In this document: in pieces, positions 1-9,180 of the stretch
Layout: the number at the start of each line of letters is the position of its first letter
How positions within the stretch are numbered: position 1 is the stretch's first letter
Assembly (NCBI GenBank): GCA_021732485.1
Contig: JAKFUV010000003.1
Location: forward strand, 186,001 to 250,000
DNA: 64,000 nucleotides
Origin: Hyphomicrobium sp.
GTDB taxonomy: Bacteria > Pseudomonadota > Alphaproteobacteria > Rhizobiales > Hyphomicrobiaceae
Direction: 5' to 3'
The notes under the pieces: generated by a model
Databases searched by the model: none
The model's input: the letters and a program-made list of their open reading frames with translations, nothing else
What the model was told of the DNA's origin: nothing
Made by a program: the position numbers and the translations under genes

Positions 1-107
1 GCGATGCTTACAAGCAGGGTCGCCGTTTCTGACCTGCAATATCGATCGTTGACGTGGATCACTCAATCCGTAGATTTGTGTCCACACTGGTGCCAAAAGG
101 GATACAA

Positions 108-1028
108 ATGGATAAACTCGATGCCATGGCTGCGTTTGTTAGAGTAGTCGCAAGCGGAAGCTACGCGGAGGCGGCGCGCCGGCTCGGTTTGACGCGGTCT
201 GCGGTGAGCAAAGGCGTCATGGAACTGGAGCATGATCTTGGCGTGCGCTTGCTTGACCGAACGACCCGACGCGTTACTCCGACGGAAGCGGGCCTCGCAT
301 ACTACGAACGCTGCCTCTCGATCTTGGCTCAAGTCGAGGAGACAGAGCAGCAGGTGTCACGATTGCATGACGAGCCGAAGGGCGTTCTGAAGATCAACGG
401 ACCACTGTCATTCGGGACGCTCTACCTCGGAAAACTCGTTGCCGAGTTCATGCTTCGCTACCAGGATCTGCGTGTAGAACTGTCGTTGACAGATCGCTAC
501 ATCGATCCGCTAGAAGAAGGCGTGGATGTAACGCTTCGCATAGGGATCCTCAAAGATTCGAGTCTGATCGCCCGGCGCGTATCTTCGACTCGCATGATGA
601 TCGTGGCGTCGCCCGTATATCTCAAAGCCAATGGCACGCCGAAAGCGCCAGCAGATTTGGCTGGCCATCGCTGCCTAACTTACGGCCATACAACATCAAT
701 GCAAAAATGGTCACTCACCGATGCTGGTAAGACGTCAAGCAGGGCAGTCGGAAGCTGCATGGCATCGACCAATGGAGACGTACTGCGTGATGCGGCCGTA
801 GCAGGGATCGGAATTGCGCTTCTGCCGGAATTCATTGTGGGCCCAGACGTTGCCGCTGGCCGTCTTCGGTCCATCCTCCCAAAGCACGCTCCCGCCGATC
901 TTGAAATTCATGCTCTCTATGCCCCCAATCGCTATTTGGCTGCGAAGACGCGCGTATTCATTGATTTCTTGGTCGAGAAGTTCGGTAAGAAGCCGGATTG
1001 GAACAGCCTCGCCCGCGATCTCGCTTAA
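108..1028 (+). CDS. LysR-family transcriptional regulator
   Basis: A LysR-type DNA-binding regulator of about 306 residues. The N-terminal winged HTH reads MDKLDAMAAFVRVVASGSY and continues through a typical recognition helix (LTRSAVSKGV) to the LDRTTRRVTPTEAG stretch. An effector-binding type 2 periplasmic-binding-like domain follows. I prefer the ATG at 108 over the upstream GTG at 54, because family members begin with this MDKLDAM motif and the extra 18 residues have no homology that I recognise. The gene ends 3 bases inside the convergent isochorismatase-like gene, so it may or may not regulate it. The effector cannot be read from sequence. A second LysR gene of the same subgroup lies at 4032, on the other side of four minus-strand genes. 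Confidence 0.9.
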   Translation: MDKLDAMAAFVRVVASGSYAEAARRLGLTRSAVSKGVMELEHDLGVRLLDRTTRRVTPTEAGLAYYERCLSILAQVEETEQQVSRLHDEPKGVLKINGPLSFGTLYLGKLVAEFMLRYQDLRVELSLTDRYIDPLEEGVDVTLRIGILKDSSLIARRVSSTRMMIVASPVYLKANGTPKAPADLAGHRCLTYGHTTSMQKWSLTDAGKTSSRAVGSCMASTNGDVLRDAAVAGIGIALLPEFIVGPDVAAGRLRSILPKHAPADLEIHALYAPNRYLAAKTRVFIDFLVEKFGKKPDWNSLARDLA

Positions 1029-1705
1029 CTGCGCACGTTCGTCGCTTCCTGAGCCCGCTGATAGCTCTCGATGACCGCCGCGTAGTTTGGCGCCACTAAC
1101 GCATACAACTTAGCGAGCTCTCCTGCTTCCGGACGGGCCCATGTTCGGTGGAGTTCTGACAAAAGCGCGTTCGTTGATGTTGGCTTGATGTCACCTTGCA
1201 CGAAGCGAGCGAGCGACGTGCGAGATGCCATCTCACTGGGATCGCCGGAAGCATCAATCACAGCATAGACATCATAACCTGCAGCGCGCGCATCAAGGGC
1301 GGGGAACATGACACAAACGCTGGTCCAGACGCCGGCCATTACAAGCGTCTTACGGCCTGTTGCCTGAACTTGGGCCACAAAGTCCGCGTTGTCCCAAGCG
1401 TTCACCTCACCCTTGCGCGGCACATAGACCGCGTGCGGCGCATATTTATGGATCTCCGGCATCAAAGGGCCGTTGCTGCCATTCGGTTCAGATGCTGTCG
1501 TGATGACCGGAATGTTCAAGAGCGTGGAAAGCCGAGCGATCATCTCTACGTTTCTACGCATGTCGGCCACCGGAATATCTTTAACGGTCTGGAACAGGCC
1601 GGATTGATGATCCAGCAACAGAATGAGTGTGTCAGTTGGATCGAGCAGTGCAGCGCCACCGCCGGTCGGCAAGACGCTGGATTTGCTAGGTGACGGGCTT
1701 GGCAT
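1025..1705 (-). CDS. Isochorismatase-family cysteine hydrolase
   Basis: A cytoplasmic isochorismatase-like hydrolase of 226 residues, closest in look to YcaC-type hydrolases of unknown substrate. The expected Asp-Lys-Cys catalytic triad is visible: Asp32 in LLLDHQSGLF, Lys98 in PRKGEVNAW and the nucleophile Cys131 in VWTSVCVMFPALDA. It is the last of four minus-strand genes (isochorismatase, PPOX, alpha/beta hydrolase, DUF1348) lying between two LysR genes. Such LysR-flanked sets are common in Rhizobiales and usually have no assigned substrate. Amide or nitrile breakdown is possible but is not shown here. Confidence 0.88.
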   Translation of the reverse strand: MPSPSPSKSSVLPTGGGAALLDPTDTLILLLDHQSGLFQTVKDIPVADMRRNVEMIARLSTLLNIPVITTASEPNGSNGPLMPEIHKYAPHAVYVPRKGEVNAWDNADFVAQVQATGRKTLVMAGVWTSVCVMFPALDARAAGYDVYAVIDASGDPSEMASRTSLARFVQGDIKPTSTNALLSELHRTWARPEAGELAKLYALVAPNYAAVIESYQRAQEATNVRS

Positions 1706-1737
1706 TGTCGTGCTCCTGATTTTGTATTTCGAAAATT

Positions 1738-2316
1738 CTATAGATGATCGCCGACTTCACCAGATCCGAACATTTCCTTAAGCTCAGCTGTCGTAAATCG
1801 CGGCGTAATATGTTGAGGACAGTTCCAATCGTAGCCTTCGATCCGGATGAGAATCCCGCGCTCAATTTTTGCCTCGTAATTGTCCTTGAGCTTCGCAATC
1901 AGGTCAGGCTCGCTCGTCACGTCAATTGTGCGTGCGTGGCCTAGCATCTTCAATCGCTGGCGATTTGGATAATCCATTAGGAATAGTGATACGCGATCAT
2001 CACCACTGAGATTGCCGATGCTGACGTATTGGCGATTGCCGCGGTAATCCGCAAAGCCGATCGTATGACTATCTATAACCTTGAGGAAGCCGGGTGGTCC
2101 GCCGCGATGCTGGATGTAAGGCCATCCAGTTTCGGAAACGGTCGCCATGTAAAAGCTGTCACGGGCTGCAATGAATTCTGCTTCGCGCATAGTCAGCGGA
2201 TCGATGGTTGACGCAGATCCATCCGTCATCCGCGCATACGCTTTGCGCGAGCCATGGTCACTCTGTATCTGTTGCACCTTAGGGGTGAACATCAAGTCAG
2301 CGAAACGATAAGCCAT
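1738..2316 (-). CDS. Pyridoxamine 5'-phosphate oxidase-fold (PPOX) protein
   Basis: A 192-residue protein of the PPOX split-barrel flavin-binding superfamily. Family-typical stretches are seen: RDSFYMATVSETGWPYIQHR near residue 52, then FADYRGNRQYVSIGNL and VSLFLMDYPNRQRLKMLGHAR. These correspond to the beta strands and FMN-contacting loops. It probably binds FMN and reduces a small molecule, but the substrate is unknown. It is 32 bases upstream of the isochorismatase-like gene on the same strand and likely co-transcribed. The start at 2316 follows a good GGAGG (AGGAGGCAGC) on the minus strand. Confidence 0.85.
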   Translation of the reverse strand: MAYRFADLMFTPKVQQIQSDHGSRKAYARMTDGSASTIDPLTMREAEFIAARDSFYMATVSETGWPYIQHRGGPPGFLKVIDSHTIGFADYRGNRQYVSIGNLSGDDRVSLFLMDYPNRQRLKMLGHARTIDVTSEPDLIAKLKDNYEAKIERGILIRIEGYDWNCPQHITPRFTTAELKEMFGSGEVGDHL

Positions 2317-2366
2317 CGTGCTGCCTCCTAAACTGTTCAGAGAATTCTGCTGCGACTAGAAGATCT

Positions 2367-3341
2367 CTATTGCACCGCGAGTTTGCGGCCGAGAAATTCG
2401 CGGATCAGCCCGGCAATCTCAGGTCCATTTGTCTCGAGCGCGAAATGTCCGGTGTCGATCATGTGGATTTCCGCATCGGGGATGTCCCGCTTGTAGGGTT
2501 CAGCGCCAGCTGCGACGAAGATTTTGTCATTCTTGCCCCAAACAACCAGTGTCGGCGGTTTCGCGCTCCGAAAGTAGGCTTGCCATTGCGGGTACAGCGG
2601 CACGTTTGTGCGATAGTCATAAAAGAGGTCGAGTTGGATTTCCTGATTGCCAGTCCGGTCGAGTAGCGCTTGATCCAAAGTCCAAGCGTCAGGGCTTACC
2701 AACGACACGTCTTTGGCGCCGTCGGTGTATTGCCATTTGGTCGCCTTCAGAGAAGTGAGCCAGCGAAGGGCTTCGCGCTCCTGCTTAGCTCCAGACTTCC
2801 AGTAGGACTTGACCGGCTCCCAGAAGTCGCCAAGCCCTTCTTCATAAGCGTTACCGTTCTGAACAAGGAGTGCCGTTACGCGATCGGGGTGCGCCGTCGC
2901 GAGGCGGAACCCGACAGGTGCGCCGTAGTCCATCACGTACAAGGCATAGCGTTCGATGCCGATCTGTTGCGTGAGTTTGCCGATCAGCTTCGCATATCTG
3001 TCAAAGGTGTAGCCAAAGTCAGCGCGGTCCGGTGCGGCGCTATGACCGAAGCCTGGATAGTCTGGCGCGACGACGCGATACTTGTCAGCAAGCTGCGGGA
3101 TCAAATTCCGAAACATGTGTGATGATGTGGGAAATCCGTGCAGTAGCAAAATCGCTGGCGCGTCTTTGCGACCGGTCTCGCGATAAAAGATCTCCGTCCC
3201 TTCAACGACAGCGGTCCGATAATGAACGACCAAGGTATCGTGGACCGCGTCGATTTTTGGCACACTTTCATCTGCAATCGCTGGCATTGCTAATGCTGAA
3301 ATGAGCGTCGCAGTTACGAGAAACAGGGCTGTGCGTAGCAT
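2367..3341 (-). CDS. Exported alpha/beta hydrolase (epoxide hydrolase/haloalkane dehalogenase-like)
   Basis: A 324-residue alpha/beta-fold hydrolase with a cleavable signal peptide ([18 protein letters not shown], cleaved near AIADES), so probably periplasmic. An HGFP oxyanion motif is at residues 68-71. The nucleophile elbow VMDYGAP gives Asp138, and likely partners are Asp272 (WGKNDK) and His299 (DTGHFALE). An Asp nucleophile points to epoxide hydrolase or haloalkane dehalogenase chemistry rather than Ser esterase activity. A longer reading frame begins at 3374, but GGAGG lies 7 bases before the ATG at 3341 and the signal peptide starts exactly there. The substrate is unknown. Confidence 0.88.
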   Translation of the reverse strand: MLRTALFLVTATLISALAMPAIADESVPKIDAVHDTLVVHYRTAVVEGTEIFYRETGRKDAPAILLLHGFPTSSHMFRNLIPQLADKYRVVAPDYPGFGHSAAPDRADFGYTFDRYAKLIGKLTQQIGIERYALYVMDYGAPVGFRLATAHPDRVTALLVQNGNAYEEGLGDFWEPVKSYWKSGAKQEREALRWLTSLKATKWQYTDGAKDVSLVSPDAWTLDQALLDRTGNQEIQLDLFYDYRTNVPLYPQWQAYFRSAKPPTLVVWGKNDKIFVAAGAEPYKRDIPDAEIHMIDTGHFALETNGPEIAGLIREFLGRKLAVQ

Positions 3342-3430
3342 CGACTTACCTCCATTGATGGCGTGCAGGGTCATTCACGCGCCGCAAAATCGCTGCGCGA
3401 TGTAATTCTTCCAACGAGTAAAGCAGGCAG

Positions 3431-3898
3431 CTAGAGACCGAGCTCACTTAGGCTTGGCGTATCATCAGGTCTGCGGCCGAGCGGCCAGTGAAACTTCCGT
3501 TCAGCTTCAGTGATTGGCAAATCATTGATGCTCGCGACGCGCCAGCGCATGAGGCCGTCGGCATCGAATTCCCAATTCTCGTTGCCGTACGACCGATACC
3601 AGTTGCTGCTGTCATCGTGCCATTCGTAAGCGAAGCGGACTGCAATACGATTATCGGTGAACGCCCAAAGCTCTTTCACAAGCCGATACTCCAATTCTCG
3701 CGACCACTTGCGAGTTAGAAGGGCAACAATTGCCGCACGGCCGACGAGGATCTCTGAGCGGTTGCGCCACCGGCTGTCGGCCGTATAGGCCAGGGCTATG
3801 GAGTCTGGGTTGCGACTATTCCAGCCATCTTCGGCCAAGCGAACCTTTTGAGCGGCCGTTTCTGCCGTGAATGGAGGAACTGGCGGACGGCTGGTCAT
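3431..3898 (-). CDS. SnoaL/NTF2-like protein, DUF1348 family
   Basis: A 155-residue protein with an NTF2-like cone fold of the DUF1348 group. It has the family's [18 protein letters not shown] stretch, then [20 protein letters not shown] and [17 protein letters not shown]. Members are small cytoplasmic proteins of unknown function. I chose the ATG at 3898 because AGGAG sits 6 bases upstream; the frame extends five codons further. It is the first gene of the minus-strand set and is divergent from the LysR gene at 4032, with 133 bases between them for a shared control region. Confidence 0.85.
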   Translation of the reverse strand: MTSRPPVPPFTAETAAQKVRLAEDGWNSRNPDSIALAYTADSRWRNRSEILVGRAAIVALLTRKWSRELEYRLVKELWAFTDNRIAVRFAYEWHDDSSNWYRSYGNENWEFDADGLMRWRVASINDLPITEAERKFHWPLGRRPDDTPSLSELGL

Positions 3899-4031
3899 GA
3901 TTGCTCCTGTCATATCGCGGGCGCCGCGGGATTTACCGCCAGGGCTCGATTGCGAATAACGTAGAGCCTCCCGCTATTCTGCGGTAGCCAATCAGATCGC
4001 GAGTCACCCTCTCAAATATTGGAAGGTATGG

Positions 4032-4940
4032 ATGGATCGCTTCGACACTATGTCAGTACTTCTCGCAGTGGTCGAAGAGGGCAGTTTGTCTGCGGGCGCT
4101 CGACGCTTACGCGTACCTCTCGCGACGGTCAGTCGAAAGGTTTCTGACCTCGAAGCGCACCTCGGCACCCAGCTTCTGGTCCGAACAAGCCGTCAAGTCA
4201 TGCTCACCGATTCCGGCCGCAGTTATGTCGAGGCAGCAAAGCGGATTTTGGAACAGGTCGAGGAAGCCGAACGCTCCGCCGCTGGCGAACACAGCGAGCC
4301 GCGCGGCCAGTTGTCGATCACGACGCCTGTCGTCTTCGGCCGCCTCCACGTCCTGCCGATCGCCGCCGATTTTCTCAACGCGCATCCAAATATCAATTTG
4401 CGGATGTATATGATCGACCGATACGTGAACCTACTCGAAGAAAACCTTGATGTCGGCGTGCGTCTTGGCCATCTCCAAGACAGCGCGTTACGAGCAACGC
4501 GTGTTGGACAAGTGCGCCGAGTGATCTGTGCAAGCCCGGCGTACATCGCGCGATGCGGAATACCGAAAGTTCCGGACGATCTTAGACAGCATCAGGGCAT
4601 TAGTTTTCAAGGTTTTGCCACTTCCCCAGAGTGGCGCTATCGCGGCGACAACGAGACACTGGCTGTCGAAGCGCGAAACCGGGTGGTGGTCAATACGACC
4701 GAGGCCGCGGTCGATGCTGCACTCGCAGGATTAGGTATCGTTCGGTTACTGTCCTACCAAGTCATCGAGAAAATTCAGTCAGGCGAACTCGTGCCGCTGT
4801 TAGAAGAATTTGCACCCGATCCAATACCGGTACAGCTGATCTATGCCGAGCAAGGAATGCTCCCGGTGAAAGTCCGAGCTTTCCTCGACTGGATCACGCC
4901 ACGTTTGCGATCTCGCCTCGCGGAACTCGGGCTCGATTAG
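4032..4940 (+). CDS. LysR-family transcriptional regulator
   Basis: A 302-residue LysR regulator with an N-terminal HTH (MDRFDTMSVLLAVVEEGSLS, then VPLATVSRKVSDLE) and a substrate-binding domain. GGAAGG lies a few bases before the ATG. It is divergent from the minus-strand gene set ending at 3898, the classic position for a LysR regulator of its divergent operon. I infer that it controls those four genes. The effector is unknown. Confidence 0.9.
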   Translation: MDRFDTMSVLLAVVEEGSLSAGARRLRVPLATVSRKVSDLEAHLGTQLLVRTSRQVMLTDSGRSYVEAAKRILEQVEEAERSAAGEHSEPRGQLSITTPVVFGRLHVLPIAADFLNAHPNINLRMYMIDRYVNLLEENLDVGVRLGHLQDSALRATRVGQVRRVICASPAYIARCGIPKVPDDLRQHQGISFQGFATSPEWRYRGDNETLAVEARNRVVVNTTEAAVDAALAGLGIVRLLSYQVIEKIQSGELVPLLEEFAPDPIPVQLIYAEQGMLPVKVRAFLDWITPRLRSRLAELGLD

Positions 4941-5527
4941 TCCGCGCGCAGCAGCGTTATCGTCGAGTATCATCTTGGCGGTCTACAACAGCGTCATCGG
5001 CGGCTCACGCGACGGAGTCTGCAAGCGGATAGATACAGCCTTGGGCGTCCCTGTTCTGCGCATTCGTAGTCGCTGTTCAAACTTTAGAGCGCCCTGATAG
5101 CAGCTGAGAAATTCCCTGTTATTTTCTGAACTGCCTTTCGACTAACGCACTGTAATAACTTATCAATACGGCCTTTCAGGCGCGAAAGCAGGGTCGAAAA
5201 TCCAAAATTTTCCCTGTTTTTTTTCGTTTAACGTAGCCTGCTCACAGAGACCGTCTCGCTCTCCACTGCGTCCACCGCCATCCAGTCCGGTGTCCATACC
5301 GGAGACATGGGTGACCGATCGTTCATACGACATCGCCAACAACATCAAGGGGCGATGGGGGTTGTCGCTGGCGCACCTGCGTGCTGTCGCGCGGCGATAG
5401 CGCAATAAGGTTCAGGGCCTGTCGCGATCGTCTCACGTCTTGATTGCCACCGGGTCAAGCACCGCTCGTCCTCGCTTTCGACTTAATTTAAATGACGATC
5501 TCGTTGACGAGGGATATGGGTTGGACA
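4941..5527. other. Intergenic region without a supportable gene
   Basis: Short frames here (for example minus 5163-5405) lack domains and convincing ribosome binding sites. The motif TTCCCTGTT occurs twice, near 5111 and 5209, the second followed by a T-run. These may be debris of a mobile element, but there are no ends or transposase to support that. Confidence 0.4.
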
Positions 5528-6904
5528 ATGCGCAGTCCACTAAGGCTAATTCTGATCTTTGCAATTTTGCTGTGCGAGCTACACCCCGCAGCAGCGAGCA
5601 AACGCGTTGCACTTGTTGTCGGAAATTCCGCTTACGTGCATGCCACTCCGCTTGCCAATACGTCGAACGACGCGCGCGACATAGCAGCCAAGTTGCAGCA
5701 AGCCGGTTTCGAGGTCACGCTTGGCATTGATCTCAATAAGGCGGCTTTCGACTCCAAGCTGCGTGAATTCTCTCGCTCTTTGGAAAGCGCTGATGCTGCC
5801 TTGCTGTTCTATGCCGGTCATGGCTTGCAAATTGCGGGACGCAATTTCCTGGTTCCGATCGACGCCCAGCTTGAGCGCGAGCGCGACGTGGAATTTGAGG
5901 CGGTCAGCCTTGATTTCGTTCTGAAACAGATGGAAATCGATCGAGAGACCAAGACCAATATCGTCTTTCTCGACGCGTGCCGCAACAACCCGCTATCCCG
6001 CAATCTGGCACGCAGCATGGGCACGCGCTCGACGAGTGTCGGCAGCGGATTGGCGGAAACCATTGCCGGTATCGGCACTTTCATTTCGTATTCGACGCAG
6101 CCGGGCAACGTGGCGCTCGACGGCGATGGGCGAAACTCTCCGTTCGCGTCGGCGCTTCTCAAATATATGCGTCAGCCAGGCAAGAGCCTGACCTCAGTTA
6201 TGATCGACGTGCGGAAAGATGTTGTGGCTGCGACGTCCGGCAAACAGGTCCCTTGGGATCACTCGGCGTTGACGGGCGAATTCTTCTTCGATCCAGCCGC
6301 CAAAACAACCAACGATGGCGAGTTGCAAGGTCGCGTGCGGCTGCTCGAAAATGAAATTAAACTCAAGACGGAGTCGGCGAACACTGCAGCCAAAGCGGCG
6401 TTGGTGCAACTGAGGCAGCGCGTCGACCAGATGAACGACGAAAATCGCCGCGATTGGGATCGGGTATTCCAGCTGCAGCGTTCAACGTCGGGTGAGGCCA
6501 ATTCGGCAAAGATCGGTTCCCTCTATCGGGAAATTGGCCAACTACAAATCGGGGTGGTGAAGCGCAGTAAGCAACGCGACGAACTGAAAATTGAAATCGA
6601 GCGCCTTGAAAAGAGCCTCGGGCAAGAGACCAACGTCGACAATGGCTCGCAAAACCGGGGGGCTACGCGAAACCTTTCTGCGGTTGAAACTGCGGCTGAT
6701 GACGTGGCGCCGGTTGGCCGCGAAAACGACCCACCGGTTGTCGAGACGCCAGCGGCAAGCACTGCGGCCAAACCTGGCGCCGCTGCAAAAACTCAAGAGT
6801 CATCACCAAAGCCGGCGGCGAAAGTTGCAAAATCCCGGCCATTGAAAAAGAAGCCGAAGGATGATTTCGATCCCGATTGGGCGACAAAACTCTTTGTCCA
6901 GTAG
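5528..6904 (+). CDS. Exported caspase-family (peptidase C14) protein
   Basis: A secreted or periplasmic caspase-like protein of about 458 residues. A signal peptide (MRSPLRLILIFAILLCELH, cut near AAASKR) is followed by a p20-like domain opening with RVALVVGNSAY. The catalytic dyad is His98 in FYAGHG and Cys151 in FLDACRNNP. A long, charged, partly coiled-coil stretch follows residue 270 (ENEIKLKTESANTAAKAAL and onward). The last 110 residues are low-complexity, rich in Ala, Pro and Lys. The frame opens at 5492 with alternative ATGs at 5516 and 5528; I favour 5528 because the signal peptide starts there. No partner gene is seen, so the target is unknown. Confidence 0.88.
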   Translation: MRSPLRLILIFAILLCELHPAAASKRVALVVGNSAYVHATPLANTSNDARDIAAKLQQAGFEVTLGIDLNKAAFDSKLREFSRSLESADAALLFYAGHGLQIAGRNFLVPIDAQLERERDVEFEAVSLDFVLKQMEIDRETKTNIVFLDACRNNPLSRNLARSMGTRSTSVGSGLAETIAGIGTFISYSTQPGNVALDGDGRNSPFASALLKYMRQPGKSLTSVMIDVRKDVVAATSGKQVPWDHSALTGEFFFDPAAKTTNDGELQGRVRLLENEIKLKTESANTAAKAALVQLRQRVDQMNDENRRDWDRVFQLQRSTSGEANSAKIGSLYREIGQLQIGVVKRSKQRDELKIEIERLEKSLGQETNVDNGSQNRGATRNLSAVETAADDVAPVGRENDPPVVETPAASTAAKPGAAAKTQESSPKPAAKVAKSRPLKKKPKDDFDPDWATKLFVQ

Positions 6905-7034
6905 GGAAACGCAACGTGATCGCCGTGCGGGATTTTTAGAGCTCCATGATCGCAACACACGTTGATTCGGGGGGTAGTTTCGGCGTCGCCGTGCCGCCGC
7001 TGTTATCTACGATTGGAGAATTTGGCTAATCGTC

Positions 7035-7532
7035 CTAGCCTATCCGTTCAACACCATCGCCGAGGACGATGGAGCCGCCGTCAACGACCCGCGCCGTAAT
7101 GCCTCCCCGGCCGCGCATAGCATTGTAGCCGCCCGGTCCGAGATCGCTCTCCATGCGGCTGCACGGCGCACATTCGCCTGACGTTTCAAGAAGCGTCGAG
7201 CCGATACGGAATCGACGGCCTTTGAGCGCGATAAGATTGATCCCTCGGGTTACGAGATTTCGGCGCAGCATGGCTGGGTTGATGGACTCTTTTCCGAGAA
7301 ACGCGGCGATCGCTGCAATATCCTCAGCGGCGATGATCGTAACCTGGCGCGGTCCATTTCGCTGCGTATCGTAATGATCACCCTCAATGCCGCGACTGGC
7401 GGTCAGTACCGCGCTATTCGCAATTTGCATCGGCGCCTTGCGACTTGGTCGAAGCCCGATCCACGCAAGTAATCCAGGCTGCATGGGCCCATCCAAAAGC
7501 CGACCAAGGGGCGTGTCAGACGAACGCGTCAC
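7035..7532 (-). CDS. MOSC-domain protein
   Basis: A 165-residue stand-alone MOSC domain protein. MOSC domains bind the molybdenum cofactor through a conserved Cys and handle sulfur transfer or reduction of N-hydroxylated compounds. The family block SGECAPCSRMESDLGPG near residues 117-133 holds the candidate Cys, and GIEGDHYDTQRNGPRQVTII near residue 48 is the typical start of the fold. It begins with GTG preceded by AGGAG 8 bases upstream. No molybdoenzyme gene is adjacent; the nearest, the IorAB-like pair, is 23 kb away. Confidence 0.87.
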   Translation of the reverse strand: MTRSSDTPLGRLLDGPMQPGLLAWIGLRPSRKAPMQIANSAVLTASRGIEGDHYDTQRNGPRQVTIIAAEDIAAIAAFLGKESINPAMLRRNLVTRGINLIALKGRRFRIGSTLLETSGECAPCSRMESDLGPGGYNAMRGRGGITARVVDGGSIVLGDGVERIG

Positions 7533-7851
7533 GGTGTTTTCTCCTAGTGATTCGGTGCGGCTCGGTTGTTTTCACAGCGATGGCTTTGCCGATGAAAACG
7601 AAAATCCGCTCATCATGTTTGATTCCACGAAACCTGTGAACAAACGTGTTGGCAGCGTGTGGACAACCGGCGGTCGATTGACGCCGCGGTTGCTAACACG
7701 TCGTGACGTCCTAGAATCTGCTAAACGTCAAAGTATGTAGTGCAGCGCGAATTGGCTGCAGCGTCAGGGATATCCCTTCAGTATGAAAAACTGAGCGTCG
7801 CCCGTCGCCACGCGGACCACCGCGTTCTATCACAGATTAGGACCTACCATC
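7533..7851. other. Divergent promoter region
   Basis: 319 bases between the divergent MOSC gene and the glycan cluster. No gene is supportable. It must hold promoters for both directions, but I see no strong -35/-10 pair. Confidence 0.4.
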
Positions 7852-9177
7852 ATGCCGGCCTCATCTGCCAAGTGGTCACCTCCTGAACTTTCACTCGCTT
7901 TCCCTGACATCACTCCCCGTGCCGACGTGGCCCTAGCGACAGGGCATCGGGGAACGCGTCAACTGCCGATCGCTAACGACACTGTGCAGGCTCGGCGCAT
8001 CGAAGATAGCCGCATTGCGGCGTCCACCACATTGCCGTGTCAGCGCGTCCTGTTCCTCTATTGGGGACGGCGCGGGCTTTCAGAATTTTCGCTCATGTTG
8101 GCCGACGCCGCTCGCGCCCGATCAGATATCGAGGCGTTCTTCACCGTGTCTCGCCAGAACGAAAAATTCAGCGATTTTGAAATGCTGGGCGAATGCCTGG
8201 AACCGGTCACGACGTTTGAAAGCAACCTCGGCGCCCTGATGTCGATCGCGCGCGTGAATAAAGCGCGGTCACAAGTTCTCAAACGCTTACGCACAGACCG
8301 CATAGATACCGTCGTCTCACTCATGCCCCATGTTTGGAGCCCGTTGATCGCGCCTGCCATTCGCGCGGCGGGTGTAAAATTTGTGTCCATTGTTCACGAC
8401 GCCGAACCCCATCCTGGAGATTTGACAAGTTGGGTCGCGAGTTGGGCCTTTCGCGATCTGGTACACTCCGATCTCGTGCTGACACTCAGCGAGCACGTAA
8501 CGAAGTCTCTCAAAGAAAGTGACACGGTCGACCCGTCCATCGTGCGGACGCTGTTTCATCCCAATCTACGTTTCGCAGAGCCGGTGCGGCCGGCTTGGCC
8601 GCTGCCAACTGAGCCGTTTCGCGTTCTGTTTCTTGGCCGCATTCTGCCGTACAAAGGTCTCGGGCTTTTGATTGAGGCAGTCGAAGGATTGCGGGCGCGC
8701 GGCTTAAATATTGCGCTTGGTGTGTTTGGGGACGGTGCCATCGCGCCCTATTGCGAACGGTTGAAAAGCCTTGGGGCAGAGGTTGAAAATCGCTGGCTTT
8801 CTACAGACGATATCTCAGCGGCTCTGAATAAATATCATGCGGTGGCGCTATCACATACCGAGGCGAGCCAATCGGGTATCGCGGCGTTGGCCGCAGGGCA
8901 TTGCGTGCCAACGGTTGCGAATCCGGTCGGCGGGCTCGTTGAGCAAATCGTCAATGAGCGTAGCGGATTGCTGGCGTCATTGCCGACGGCTGCGGCATTT
9001 GGCGACGCTCTGGGACGCTTGGCAGGCGACCGTGGTTTGTACGACAGCATCACCGTCAATCTGCAAGCAGAATACAACAAAAAATCATTCGGTGCATTCC
9101 TCTCGAACGTCCTGGCCTGCATCCATGAATTCCCCGCTCATGCACAGGGGGTAGCGAAAGTCGGCGACAACATGTAG
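7852..9177 (+). CDS. Glycosyltransferase (GT4-like, GT-B fold)
   Basis: A 441-residue cytoplasmic glycosyltransferase. The N-terminal half includes RGLSEFSLMLADAARARSD, as in donor/acceptor-binding domains. The C-terminal half carries the nucleotide-sugar signature: FRVLFLGRILPYKGLGLLIE near 260, then FGDGAIAPYCERLKSLGAEV and SHTEASQSGIAALAAGHCVP. It is first in a plus-strand run with the polysaccharide ABC exporter genes (3-base gap to the permease), so it likely builds the exported glycan. The sugar specificity is unknown. Confidence 0.85.
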   Translation: MPASSAKWSPPELSLAFPDITPRADVALATGHRGTRQLPIANDTVQARRIEDSRIAASTTLPCQRVLFLYWGRRGLSEFSLMLADAARARSDIEAFFTVSRQNEKFSDFEMLGECLEPVTTFESNLGALMSIARVNKARSQVLKRLRTDRIDTVVSLMPHVWSPLIAPAIRAAGVKFVSIVHDAEPHPGDLTSWVASWAFRDLVHSDLVLTLSEHVTKSLKESDTVDPSIVRTLFHPNLRFAEPVRPAWPLPTEPFRVLFLGRILPYKGLGLLIEAVEGLRARGLNIALGVFGDGAIAPYCERLKSLGAEVENRWLSTDDISAALNKYHAVALSHTEASQSGIAALAAGHCVPTVANPVGGLVEQIVNERSGLLASLPTAAAFGDALGRLAGDRGLYDSITVNLQAEYNKKSFGAFLSNVLACIHEFPAHAQGVAKVGDNM

Positions 9178-9180
9178 ACG

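Noticed and set aside
5163..5405. 80-codon minus-strand frame
   Set aside because: No domain, no ribosome binding site, low-complexity composition; left as intergenic.
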